The position numbers and the translations under genes were made by a program. Shown here one piece after another: positions 18,184 to 26,595 of a DNA stretch of 64,000 bases. The stretch lies in NCBI RefSeq assembly GCF_900156535.1, contig NZ_FTNV01000001.1, forward strand, positions 682,001 to 746,000, read 5' to 3'. Below the pieces are notes generated by a model. That model was not told where the DNA came from, searched no databases, and saw nothing but the letters and a program-made list of their open reading frames with translations. The stretch's first letter is position 1; the number at the start of each line of letters is the position of its first letter. Origin of the DNA: Roseovarius nanhaiticus (lineage in GTDB: Bacteria > Pseudomonadota > Alphaproteobacteria > Rhodobacterales > Rhodobacteraceae).

Positions 18184-18672
18184 TCACATCGCGTCCAGCA
18201 GACCCTCGCCCGCGGACACGTCGCACAGGCCGGGGTTCTCTTCCTCGTTCAGGACCGTGATGGTGCCGTCCTCGACCACCATCGCGTAACGCTTGGAACG
18301 CGCGATCAAGCCTGCATCCTCATTGGTGAAATCCATGCCCATGGCTTGGGTGAATTTCGACATCGGATCGCCCAGCATGGTGATGCCCGCCGCCGTGGCG
18401 CCGGTGACCTCGCCCCATGCGCCCGTGACGAACGGGTCGTTGACGGTGACGCAGATGATTTCATCCACACCCTTTGCGTCGAATTGATCCTTGGTGCGCA
18501 CGAAGCTGGGCACATGCGCGTTGTGGCACACGCCGGTAAAGGCGCCCGGCACCGCAAAGATGACGACCTTGCGCCCTGCGGTCAGAGCGGCCAGATCAAC
18601 TGCCTCGGGGCCGTTTTCGCCCATGCGCGTCAGGGTTGCCGAAGGGATCTTGTCGCCGGTGGAAATGCTCAT
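18184..18672 (-). CDS. Peroxiredoxin (Prx5-type)
   Basis: Thiol peroxidase of 162 residues that reduces H2O2 and organic hydroperoxides. The peroxidatic cysteine is C49 in PGAFTGVCHNAHVPSF; further cysteines are at 74 and 150 (NPGLCDVS), the latter a possible resolving residue. No signal peptide is present, so it is cytoplasmic. The ATG at 18672 is chosen because homology starts at MSISTGDKIPSATL; the frame stays open much further upstream. It is divergent from the ferredoxin reductase gene and converges on bchJ. Confidence 0.94.
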   Translation of the reverse strand: MSISTGDKIPSATLTRMGENGPEAVDLAALTAGRKVVIFAVPGAFTGVCHNAHVPSFVRTKDQFDAKGVDEIICVTVNDPFVTGAWGEVTGATAAGITMLGDPMSKFTQAMGMDFTNEDAGLIARSKRYAMVVEDGTITVLNEEENPGLCDVSAGEGLLDAM

Positions 18673-18765
18673 AATGGGGTCCTTGCCTAAAGTTTGCGCT
18701 GTGATACCCAAGCGATATAGGCTGCGCGGCGGTGAAGCCATGGGAAAAAGATCGGAAGAGCGTTG

Positions 18766-19974
18766 ATGTCGGATATCGTCGTGGTTGGGGCCGGGCAGGC
18801 CGGTGCATCCTTGGTCGCGCGCCTGCGCAAAGGCGGCTTTGAAGGCCGCATTACCCTGATCGGCGAAGAAACCGCGCCGCCTTACCAGCGCCCGCCGCTG
18901 TCCAAGGCATATCTCATGGGCGATCTGGAGCTGGAGCGCCTGTATCTGCGGCCCCTGCAATTCTACGAAGAAACGGGCGTAGATCTGCGCCTCGGCGCGC
19001 ATGTTGAGGCGATAGACCGCGAGGCGCGCAGGGTGCGCGTGGGCGGCCAGGATGTGCCCTACGACACGCTCGTGCTGACCACAGGCTCCGCGCCAAGGCG
19101 CCTGCCCGCCGCCATCGGAGGCAATCTGGACGGGGTGCATGTGGTGCGCGGCCTCGCCGATGCCGATGCCATGGCGCCGCGTTTTGCCGAAGGCGCGCGC
19201 GTGCTGATCGTGGGCGGCGGTTATATCGGGCTCGAGGCGGCGGCTGTCGCGGCCAAGCGGGGGCTGAAGGTCACGCTGGTCGAGATGTCAGAGCGCATCC
19301 TGCAACGCGTCGCCGCGCCCGAGACATCTGATTTCTTCCGCGATCTGCATAGCGCCCATGGCGTCGATATCCGTGAGGGAGTCGGCCTCGAGCGCCTGTT
19401 GGGCGAGGGCCGTGTGACCGGCGCGCGGCTGAGCGACGGAAGCGAGCTGGACGTCGACTTCGTCATCGTCGGAGTGGGTATCGCGCCCGGCACCGCGCTG
19501 GCCGAGGAGGCTGGCCTGACCATCGACAACGGGATCGCGGTGGATGCCGAGGGCCGCACCAGCGATCCGGCGATCTGGGCTGCAGGCGATTGCGCGTCCT
19601 TCCCCTATCGCGGCGCGCGTCTGCGTCTGGAAAGCGTGCCGAACGCCATCGACATGGCAGAATGCGTGGCTGACAACATTCTGGGTGCGGGGCACGCCTA
19701 TGTCCCCCAGCCTTGGTTCTGGTCCGATCAGTATGACGTCAAACTCCAGATTGCGGGCCTCAGCGCCGGATATGACCGGATCGTCACCCGCCCTGCGACC
19801 GGCGCGCATGCTGCGTCCTTCTGGTATTTCCAAGGAAGCAAGTTGCTGGCCGTCGATGCCATGAACGAGCCGCGCGCCTACATGGTCGGCAAGCGTCTGA
19901 TCGACGCCGGCCGCTCGCCCGCGCCTGAGGCGGTGGCCGACCCGAAGGTCGAGCTGAAGTCGCTGCTGGCGTGA
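18766..19974 (+). CDS. FAD-dependent ferredoxin/rubredoxin reductase-like oxidoreductase
   Basis: Pyridine nucleotide-disulfide oxidoreductase of 402 residues, of the putidaredoxin/rhodocoxin reductase type, which passes electrons from NAD(P)H to a ferredoxin. The FAD-binding motif GAGQAGASLVARLR is at the N-terminus, and the NAD-binding GGGYIGLEAAAVA lies near residue 150. WAAGDCASFP marks the second FAD-contacting motif. No redox-active CxxxxC is present, as expected. The ATG at 18766 follows GGAAGAG. Its stop overlaps the GTG start of rsmD. The partner ferredoxin is not in the window. Confidence 0.88.
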   Translation: MSDIVVVGAGQAGASLVARLRKGGFEGRITLIGEETAPPYQRPPLSKAYLMGDLELERLYLRPLQFYEETGVDLRLGAHVEAIDREARRVRVGGQDVPYDTLVLTTGSAPRRLPAAIGGNLDGVHVVRGLADADAMAPRFAEGARVLIVGGGYIGLEAAAVAAKRGLKVTLVEMSERILQRVAAPETSDFFRDLHSAHGVDIREGVGLERLLGEGRVTGARLSDGSELDVDFVIVGVGIAPGTALAEEAGLTIDNGIAVDAEGRTSDPAIWAAGDCASFPYRGARLRLESVPNAIDMAECVADNILGAGHAYVPQPWFWSDQYDVKLQIAGLSAGYDRIVTRPATGAHAASFWYFQGSKLLAVDAMNEPRAYMVGKRLIDAGRSPAPEAVADPKVELKSLLA

Positions 19975-20525
19975 GGATCATCGCGGGCAGCGCGCGAGGG
20001 CGCAAATTGGCGGATCTGGGGCAGGGGGATGCGGCGGCGCAGCTGCGCCCCACTTCGGACCGGGTACGCGAGAGTCTCTTCAACATGCTGGCCAGCCTTG
20101 GCGCGATCGAGGGCGCCGATGTGCTGGACCTCTTTGCCGGAACCGGTGCGCTGGGTCTCGAGGCATTGTCGCGCGGCGCGGCCTCGGCCCGTTTTGTCGA
20201 GAATGGACGCGCCGCGCTGGGTCTCTTGCAAGAGAATATCGGCCTGACCAAGGCCGCACCCCGCGCCAGGGTGCTGCGCCGCGACGCCTGCGCGCTGGGC
20301 GCGGTCGAAGGCGCCCCGGCGGATCTCGTCTTTCTGGATCCGCCCTATGCGCGTCGGCTGGGGGAGGCGGCACTCGCTTCGGCGCTGGCGGGCGGCTGGA
20401 TCGCGCCCGGCGCGTTGATTGTCTGGGAGGAGAGCGCGCCAGTCATCCCGCCCAAGGGCATGGGGCAAAAGGACCGGCGCAAATACGGCGACACGCAGAT
20501 CACATTGCTGGAGTGGCGCGGCTAG
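19971..20525 (+). CDS. rsmD: 16S rRNA (guanine(966)-N2)-methyltransferase
   Basis: RsmD methylates G966 of 16S rRNA in the assembling 30S subunit. The 184-residue product has MRIIAGSARGRKL at the start, the SAM motif VLDLFAGTGALGLEALSRGA and the catalytic DPPY in LVFLDPPYARRL. The start is a GTG at 19971 inside the stop codon of the previous gene (GTGA), a coupling arrangement. It converges on a small secreted-protein gene after 10 bp. Confidence 0.95.
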   Translation: MRIIAGSARGRKLADLGQGDAAAQLRPTSDRVRESLFNMLASLGAIEGADVLDLFAGTGALGLEALSRGAASARFVENGRAALGLLQENIGLTKAAPRARVLRRDACALGAVEGAPADLVFLDPPYARRLGEAALASALAGGWIAPGALIVWEESAPVIPPKGMGQKDRRKYGDTQITLLEWRG

Positions 20526-20535
20526 GCAGAGCGGC

Positions 20536-20919
20536 CTATTCGGCCAACTCGCGCCCCTCGACCAGCTCGAATGGATAGGTCTGGCCGTCCACCTCCCAAG
20601 CCAAACCGCGGTCGGTACGCAAAACCGAATAGGCGGTCCAGCCGACGGCGGCCCAGAAACTTTCGAATTGGCCGGTCTCTGGATTGACGCGCCATTTGCC
20701 GACCAGCGCATCGCCGTCTGCCGGGTCGTAGATCGTCGTGCCGTTGGGGCCAAAATAGGACTTGTAGGGAACGCCGTCCCAAACCCCTGCGGCGGTGTTT
20801 CCGGTCAGCAGGTTTTCGACCTCCTCCGCGCTCATCACGGCCTCTTGCGCGGGCAGGGCCGCACCCATCGGCACAAGTGCAAGCGCCAGCGCGGCAGTTA
20901 TGATTTGGCGACGAAACAT
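20536..20919 (-). CDS. Hypothetical secreted protein
   Basis: A 127-residue protein with a clear signal peptide (MFRRQIITAALALALVPMGAALPAQEA), so it is exported. The mature part contains TAAGVWDGVPYKSYFGPNG and WRVNPETGQFESFW. This resembles a small family of periplasmic proteins in Rhodobacterales, but I recognise no named domain. It is likely monocistronic, converging with rsmD. Confidence 0.6.
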   Translation of the reverse strand: MFRRQIITAALALALVPMGAALPAQEAVMSAEEVENLLTGNTAAGVWDGVPYKSYFGPNGTTIYDPADGDALVGKWRVNPETGQFESFWAAVGWTAYSVLRTDRGLAWEVDGQTYPFELVEGRELAE

Positions 20920-21034
20920 GGCAGCGAATCCTCATCTGGCAATGCGGCGGGTGGCAATGCCGCAATCGAGTTGAGGTAAAAGTAGCACAATTTCCGAGCT
21001 ATTCAACGCACGCAAGGATTGAACGCGCGATGCA

Positions 21035-22300
21035 TCACGCGCCGGGCCGGATCAGGATCGCCCTGAAATCGTTGACATTCGTCAGCGTGGGCCCGGTAAT
21101 CACCTGCCCACCAACAGCGGCGAAGAAGCGGTGCGCATCGTTCTGCGCCAGCGCCTTCTCGGGGCAGACGCCGGCTTGCTGCGCGGCCTGCAACGTGCCG
21201 GGACCGATGATTGCGCCCGCCACTTCGGCGGCACCGTCGACCCCGTCGGTATCGCAGGCGATGGCGTAGATGCCCGGCGCGCCCTTAAGCGCGATGGCAA
21301 GCGCCAGCGCATATTCCGCGTTCGGCCCGCCGACGCCGTCTCCGCGCCGCGTGACGGTCAATTCGCCTCCGGACAGTATCAGGATGGGCCTGTCGCCGGA
21401 GGCGAGCGCGCATTGTGCCTCAATCGCTAATCTGGCGTGGTTCAGAGCGACCTCACGCGCCTCGCCCTCGATATCGTCACCGAGGATCTGCACGTCCAGA
21501 CCTTCTGCCTCGGCCATTGCTGCGGCGGCAGCAAGCGAGTGCGACGGCGCGGCGAAGACGATGTTTTCGGTCCGGGCGAGGCGTGGATCATCAGGCTCCA
21601 AGGCATAACGCGGCCCTGCCAGCACCGCCTGTGCGGACGCGGGCATTTTTATGCCATGCTCTTCAAGGATGGCGCGCGCGGCGTCCGGTGCGCTCGGCTC
21701 GCCCACCGTCGGCCCTGATCCGATCACCGCCGGATCATCCCCCGGCACGTCCGATATCATCAGCGCCAGCATGCGCGCGGGATAGGCCGCCGCCGCCAGA
21801 CCGCCGCCCTTCACCCGGCTCAGATGCTTGCGCACCGCATTCATCCTGCCGATGGGCGCGCCCGAGGCCAGAAGCGCCTCATTGATGGCCTGCTTTTCCG
21901 CCAGTGTGATATTGCCTGCAGGCGCGATGAGCAGCGATGAGGCCCCGCCGGAAATGAGGGCCAGTACAAAATCCTCCGGGCCCAACCCCTCCAGCAGATC
22001 CAGCATGCGCGCGGTCGCCTCTACCCCGGCCTCGTCGGGCACGGGATGCGCGGCCAGCGCGATCTCGATCCCCGCACACGGGCGGCCATAGCCGTAGCGC
22101 GTGATCACCAGACCCTCGCAGGGCCCCCATTGCGCCTCGACCGCCTCGGCCATCCGGGCCGAGGCCTTGCCCGCGCCGACCACCACCACCCGGCCTGCCG
22201 GGCGGGGCGGCAGATGGGCGGGAAGGCTCTGCATCGGATCGGCCACGGCCACGGCGCGGTCGAACAGGCGGCGCAGCAGCGCCTCGGGGGTTTCGGTCAT
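21035..22300 (-). CDS. gckA: Glycerate 2-kinase (MOFRL family)
   Basis: A class II glycerate kinase of 421 residues that phosphorylates D-glycerate to 2-phosphoglycerate, used in serine-cycle and glyoxylate-derived carbon recovery. It was formerly annotated as hydroxypyruvate reductase TtuD. The N-terminal domain has VVGAGKASARMAEAVE, ISGGASSLL and NAVRKHLSRVKGG. The C-terminal MOFRL domain has ILSGGELTV and IACDTDGVDG. The ATG at 22300 is set by homology. It is divergent from crcB, 127 bp apart. TtuD-like reductase activity is the less likely alternative. Confidence 0.9.
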   Translation of the reverse strand: MTETPEALLRRLFDRAVAVADPMQSLPAHLPPRPAGRVVVVGAGKASARMAEAVEAQWGPCEGLVITRYGYGRPCAGIEIALAAHPVPDEAGVEATARMLDLLEGLGPEDFVLALISGGASSLLIAPAGNITLAEKQAINEALLASGAPIGRMNAVRKHLSRVKGGGLAAAAYPARMLALMISDVPGDDPAVIGSGPTVGEPSAPDAARAILEEHGIKMPASAQAVLAGPRYALEPDDPRLARTENIVFAAPSHSLAAAAAMAEAEGLDVQILGDDIEGEAREVALNHARLAIEAQCALASGDRPILILSGGELTVTRRGDGVGGPNAEYALALAIALKGAPGIYAIACDTDGVDGAAEVAGAIIGPGTLQAAQQAGVCPEKALAQNDAHRFFAAVGGQVITGPTLTNVNDFRAILIRPGA

Positions 22301-22427
22301 CAAGGGGCCTTTCGCCGCATCATCCGCCGTGATGTTACCGGGCCAGCCCCGCGAAACAAGCCGTTTCGCACGCGCCCCCCGGTGCCGCGACCTTGACAAC
22401 AACCCGGCGCCGCGCGACAGAGCGCGC

Positions 22428-22805
22428 ATGTCCATGACCTTCCTCTCGGTCGCCTTGGGTGGCGCCATCGGAGCCATCTTGCGCTACGGTGCGGGACTGC
22501 TGGCGCTACGCATGGCCACGCCTGGCTTTCCGGTGGCGGTGCTGGGGGTCAACGTCATCGGCTCGTTCCTGATGGGCGCCTTCGCGATATGGTCGCTCGA
22601 ACGGGGGCATGCGGCGCTGAACCCGTTCGTGATGACCGGCATACTGGGCGGCTTCACAACCTTCTCGGCCTTCTCGCTGGAGGCGTGGACGCTGATCGAG
22701 CGGGGGGAGGTGGCGGCGATGCTCGCCTATGTGGGATTGTCGGTGGGGCTGTCGATCGGGGCGCTGGCCCTCGGAATCTGGTTGATGAAAGGAATGCTCG
22801 CATGA
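22428..22805 (+). CDS. crcB: Fluoride ion channel CrcB/FluC
   Basis: Small membrane protein of 125 residues with four hydrophobic segments, which assembles as a dual-topology dimer and exports fluoride. The family motifs NVIGSFLMGAF and GGFTTFSAFSLE are present. The start is the ATG at 22428; a second ATG lies at 22434. I see no fluoride riboswitch in the 127 bp upstream. Its stop overlaps the next start (ATGA), opening a run of coupled genes with the pseudouridine synthase, HAD hydrolase and ATP12 genes. Confidence 0.93.
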   Translation: MSMTFLSVALGGAIGAILRYGAGLLALRMATPGFPVAVLGVNVIGSFLMGAFAIWSLERGHAALNPFVMTGILGGFTTFSAFSLEAWTLIERGEVAAMLAYVGLSVGLSIGALALGIWLMKGMLA

Positions 22806-23845
22806 GCGGCGTTCAGACGATTTATGTGTCCAAGGACGATGCGGATCAGCGGCTGGACCGTTGGCTGCGCCGCCAGTTTCCGCATCTGCAGCAAGGCCGC
22901 ATCGAGAAGATGTGCCGCAAGGGCGATTTGCGCGTCGATGGCGGGCGGGTCAAGGCCGCGACCCGGCTGGAGCCGGGGCAGGCTGTGCGCATCCCGCCTC
23001 TGCCCGATGCTGCCGAGGCGACGGCGCGCGCCCGCGCCCATGTGACCGACGCCGACGCAGCGATGATCCGCGCCTGCGTGATCTATCGCGACGATCATGT
23101 GATCGCCCTGAACAAGCCGCCGGGCCTGCCGGTGCAGGGAGGATCGAAAACGACACGCCATGTCGATGGCCTCGCCGAGGCGCTGCGCTTTGGCCTCGAG
23201 GAAAAACCGCGTCTCGTGCACCGGCTCGACAAGGACACGTCCGGTGTCCTGCTGCTGGCGCGCACGCGCGAGGCGGCCAAGGGGCTGACCGCGGCCTTCC
23301 GGCACCGCAATACCCGCAAGCTTTACTGGGCCGCCGTCGCGGGCGTGCCGACCCCGCGCATGGGGACGATCAAATTCGGGTTGGTCAAGGCGCCCGGTCA
23401 CGGCGCCAAGGGCGAGGGCGAGAAGATGCACGCCCTGCACCCGCGCGACGTGGACGACACCCCCGGCGCCAAGCACGCGACCACGGATTACGCTGTACTC
23501 GAAGCGGTAGGGGCCCGCGCCTGCTGGTGTGCTCTGGTCCCGGTGACGGGCCGCACCCACCAGCTGCGTGCGCATATGGCCGAGCTGGGGCATCCCGTTG
23601 TTGGCGATGGCAAATACGGTGGATCAAGCCAGGAAAACATGGGTGATGGCTGGGGCGCGCAACTGGGCGGCGACATCTCGAAAAAGCTGCACCTGCATGC
23701 CCGCTCGCTCAAGATCGAGCATCCGGTGACACGCGCCATCCTGCATATTACCGCGCCGCTGCCGCAGCATATGCAGCACACGTGGGATACGTTCCAATGG
23801 TCGCCCGCCGATGTGCCCGCCGACCCGTTCGAGGAGCTGGAATGA
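22802..23845 (+). CDS. RluA-family pseudouridine synthase
   Basis: Converts specific uridines in rRNA to pseudouridine; most likely an RluC/RluD-type 23S enzyme. The 347-residue product has an S4-like RNA-binding domain (about residues 12-60, DQRLDRWLRRQFPHL) and the catalytic motif HRLDKDTSGVLLLA with the active-site aspartate. GRTHQLRAHMAELGHP is also present. Which rRNA position it modifies cannot be told from sequence. It overlaps crcB and the HAD gene by 4 bp each. Confidence 0.93.
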   Translation: MSGVQTIYVSKDDADQRLDRWLRRQFPHLQQGRIEKMCRKGDLRVDGGRVKAATRLEPGQAVRIPPLPDAAEATARARAHVTDADAAMIRACVIYRDDHVIALNKPPGLPVQGGSKTTRHVDGLAEALRFGLEEKPRLVHRLDKDTSGVLLLARTREAAKGLTAAFRHRNTRKLYWAAVAGVPTPRMGTIKFGLVKAPGHGAKGEGEKMHALHPRDVDDTPGAKHATTDYAVLEAVGARACWCALVPVTGRTHQLRAHMAELGHPVVGDGKYGGSSQENMGDGWGAQLGGDISKKLHLHARSLKIEHPVTRAILHITAPLPQHMQHTWDTFQWSPADVPADPFEELE

Positions 23846-24531
23846 CCCTGCGCCTCGTCATATTCGACGTGGACGGCACATTGGTGGACAGTCAGGGCGA
23901 TATCATCGCCTCGATGCGCCACGCTTTTGCCGAGATCGGCGCGCCCGCGCCGAAGGATCCGGCGGTCCGCGGCATCATCGGCCTGTCGCTGGATGTGGCG
24001 ATGGCGCGGCTGGCGCCTGATTTGGACGCGTCGACGCATGACGCGCTCGTCGAGGCCTACAAGCGCAGCTACATGAGCTTGCGCGCGCAGGCGGGCGCCG
24101 CGCAATCCTCGCCTCTTTTTCCGGGCACGCGGGCGATGCTGGACAGCCTTGCTGCCCGCGACGATCTGCTGCTGGGCGTCGCCACGGGCAAGTCGCGCCG
24201 CGGCCTCGACAAGCTGATCGAGGGGCATGGGCTGCATGGCCTCTTCGTGACGCATCAAGTGGCGGACCATCACCCCTCCAAGCCGCATCCGGCAATGCTG
24301 CACGCTGCGCTGAGCGAGACCGGAATCGACGCCCGCGACGCGGTGATGATCGGCGATACGACCTATGACATGGACATGGCGCGCGCGGCCGGGATCAGCA
24401 CGATCGGCGTGAGTTGGGGATACCACCCGGCTGCCGATCTGGCGCCCGATCACCTGCTGAGCAGTTGGGATGACCTGCCTGCCTGCCTGTCCCGCAAATG
24501 GCCCAATCTGCAATCGGAGGTGCCTGCATGA
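23842..24531 (+). CDS. HAD-IA family hydrolase (phosphoglycolate phosphatase-like)
   Basis: Haloacid dehalogenase superfamily phosphatase of 229 residues with the nucleophile motif FDVDGTLVDSQ at the N-terminus, a helical cap, and motif IV GDTTYDMDMARAAG. The general fold matches Gph-like phosphatases; the actual substrate is not evident. Start is the ATG at 23842 overlapping the RluA stop codon. It overlaps the ATP12 gene by 4 bp. Confidence 0.9.
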   Translation: MTLRLVIFDVDGTLVDSQGDIIASMRHAFAEIGAPAPKDPAVRGIIGLSLDVAMARLAPDLDASTHDALVEAYKRSYMSLRAQAGAAQSSPLFPGTRAMLDSLAARDDLLLGVATGKSRRGLDKLIEGHGLHGLFVTHQVADHHPSKPHPAMLHAALSETGIDARDAVMIGDTTYDMDMARAAGISTIGVSWGYHPAADLAPDHLLSSWDDLPACLSRKWPNLQSEVPA

Positions 24532-25241
24532 GTGAATGGGCGGCGAAACGATTCTGGACCGACGCGCGCGTGACCGAAGAAGATGCGGGCTACGGTGTTG
24601 CGCTGGATTCGCGTGCGGTCAAGACGCCCGCCAAGGCGCCGCTGGTGGTGCCGACCCCGGCGCTTGCCGCTGCCATCGCCGCAGAATGGGACGCAATCGA
24701 GGAAAAGATCGACCCGCGCAAGATGCCCATGACGCGATCGGCAAATGCCGCCATCGACAAGGTGGCACATCAGCATGCCGAAGTGGCCGACATGATCGCC
24801 GCCTATGGCGAGACGGATCTGCTGTGCTATCGCGCCACATCGCCACAAGAGCTGGTGCTGCGCCAGGCCGAAGAATGGGACCCGCTGCTGGATTGGGCCG
24901 ATTCGGCCCTGAACGCGCGTCTGCGGATCGCGGAGGGCATCATGCCCCATGTGCAGGACCCTGACGTCGTTCAAAGATTGCGGAGCGCCGTGCGCGGTCA
25001 GGGCGTATTCCAGTTGACTGCCCTGCATGATCTGGTGTCGCTCTCAGGCTCATTGATCATAGGCCTTGCGGTGCAGCATGGCGCGCGCCCGGCAGCCGAG
25101 CTGTGGGAGATCTCGCGCCTCGATGAGGCATGGCAGGCAGAGTTATGGGGCGCCGACGAGGAGGCCGAAGATGCTGCGGCGATCAAGCGCAGCGCGTTTT
25201 TGCACGCTCAGGAATTCTATTGTCTTGCCAGTGAAAAATAG
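24528..25241 (+). CDS. ATP12 family F1-ATPase assembly chaperone
   Basis: A 237-residue protein of the ATP12 family. In mitochondria Atp12 binds the alpha subunit during F1 assembly; alphaproteobacteria keep a homologue. Features are MSEWAAKRFWTDARV at the start, YGVALDSRAVKTPAKAPLVVP and GETDLLCYRA. The start overlaps the HAD gene (ATGA), completing the four-gene coupled run. After it, the 201 bp to aapJ hold the transporter's promoter region and no gene. Confidence 0.93.
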   Translation: MSEWAAKRFWTDARVTEEDAGYGVALDSRAVKTPAKAPLVVPTPALAAAIAAEWDAIEEKIDPRKMPMTRSANAAIDKVAHQHAEVADMIAAYGETDLLCYRATSPQELVLRQAEEWDPLLDWADSALNARLRIAEGIMPHVQDPDVVQRLRSAVRGQGVFQLTALHDLVSLSGSLIIGLAVQHGARPAAELWEISRLDEAWQAELWGADEEAEDAAAIKRSAFLHAQEFYCLASEK

Positions 25242-25442
25242 GCGCTAAAACAGCCGCCTGACGCAGAGTAAGCGCAGATGCGGAAACATCATTTTTCGTC
25301 ATGCGGCCCTTGACCTTTTGGAATGAATCCCGCCAAACTCTGGTCCACTCGGGGGGTGCAACCCTCTGCGTTATGCTATGATCCATCATGGATCTATTGA
25401 ACCACCCTGACTGAACGGGTGGAAAATCAGGAAGAGGTAAAA

Positions 25443-26462
25443 ATGAAAAAATCCGTAATCTTTGGTGCGCTGACAGTCGCCGGCCTTTCTGCCGGTGCCG
25501 CTGCTGCTGCGACCCTCGATGACGTCAAGGCACGCGGCAAGCTGAACTGCGGCGTGACCACCGGTCTCGTCGGGTTCGCCGCTCCGGACGCCAATGGCGA
25601 ATGGCAAGGCTTTGACGTCGCGCTGTGCCGCGCTGTCGCCGCCGCCGTTCTGGACGATCCGACCGCTATCGAATTCGTGCCCACAACCGGCAAGACCCGC
25701 TTCACGGCTCTGGCCTCGGGCGAGATCGACATGCTGGCGCGCAACACCACCTGGACGCTGAGCCGCGACGTTGATCTCAAGTTCGAATTCACCGGCGTCA
25801 ACTACTACGACGGTCAGGGCTTCATGGTCCCCAAGGCGCTGGGCGTCAGCTCGGCCAAGGATCTGGACGGCGCGACCGTCTGCGTGCAGACCGGCACCAC
25901 AACCGAGCTGAACCTTGCTGACTATTTCCGCAAGAACAACATCAGCTACGAGCCGGTTCCGATCGAAACCAACGCAGAAGGCAACCAGCAGTATCTGGCC
26001 GGTGCCTGCGACGCGTACACCACCGACATGTCGGGTCTGGCATCGACGCGCGCGACGTTTGAGACGCCGGGCGATCACGTCCTGCTGCCCGAAATCATCT
26101 CGAAAGAGCCGCTCGCACCGCTGGTGCGCCACGGTGACAGCGAGTGGGCCGATGTCGTCCGCTGGACTCTGAACGCTCTGATCGCCGCCGAAGAAGCCGG
26201 GATCACCAGCGCCAATATCGGCGAGCTGTCGGCACAGGCCGGCGATGCACCCGAAGTCAACCGGATCCTCGGCACCGAGGGCAACCTGGGCGAGATGCTG
26301 GGTCTGGACAATGAGTGGGCCAAGCGCGCCATCATGGCAGGCGGCAACTACGGCGAGATCTTCGAGAAGAACATCGGCGAAGGTAGCCCGATCGGCCTGG
26401 CGCGTGGTCTGAACGCACAGTGGACGGACGGCGGCCTGCTGTATTCGCCCCCCTTCCGCTAA
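25443..26462 (+). CDS. aapJ: General L-amino acid ABC transporter, periplasmic binding protein
   Basis: Periplasmic solute-binding protein of 339 residues for the broad-specificity AapJQMP amino acid importer. A signal peptide (KKSVIFGALTVAGLSAGAAAAA) precedes the SBP_bac_3 fold, with GKLNCGVTTGLVGFAAPDANG and TGKTRFTALASGEIDMLARN. The start at 25443 is preceded by AGGAAGAGGTAA. It is followed by a strong hairpin before aapQ, which likely favours accumulation of the binding-protein message. Confidence 0.95.
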   Translation: MKKSVIFGALTVAGLSAGAAAAATLDDVKARGKLNCGVTTGLVGFAAPDANGEWQGFDVALCRAVAAAVLDDPTAIEFVPTTGKTRFTALASGEIDMLARNTTWTLSRDVDLKFEFTGVNYYDGQGFMVPKALGVSSAKDLDGATVCVQTGTTTELNLADYFRKNNISYEPVPIETNAEGNQQYLAGACDAYTTDMSGLASTRATFETPGDHVLLPEIISKEPLAPLVRHGDSEWADVVRWTLNALIAAEEAGITSANIGELSAQAGDAPEVNRILGTEGNLGEMLGLDNEWAKRAIMAGGNYGEIFEKNIGEGSPIGLARGLNAQWTDGGLLYSPPFR

Positions 26463-26472
26463 GAACGACCTG

Positions 26473-26500
26473 AGGGGCGCGGCATGGTCCGCGCCCCTCG
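26473..26500 (+). promoter_or_regulatory. Intercistronic hairpin after aapJ
   Basis: A perfect 11-bp GC-rich stem (26473-26483 and 26490-26500) with a 6-nt loop lies 10 bp past the aapJ stop and is not followed by a T run. This is the usual place for an mRNA-stabilising or partly terminating stem that raises binding-protein output over the permease genes. Confidence 0.7.
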
Positions 26501-26595
26501 ACCTTTCCAAGGCACATCAGAGATAAAAACCGCGCGATGCGAGGGACGGAAAAACCATCCCCGACACCGATCGTCCGGAAAACCAGGGAAGTCAC

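Noticed and set aside
18749-18763. AGATCGGAAGAGCGT, a 15-base match to a common sequencing adapter, just upstream of the ferredoxin reductase start
   Set aside because: The match stops at the start codon region and the flanks continue into intact genes on both sides; GGAAGAG also makes a good ribosome-binding site at proper distance. Most likely chance, though the read data could confirm it.
22301-22427. Possible fluoride riboswitch upstream of crcB
   Set aside because: The leader does not show the conserved fluoride aptamer sequence, and the short gap to the divergent kinase leaves little room.
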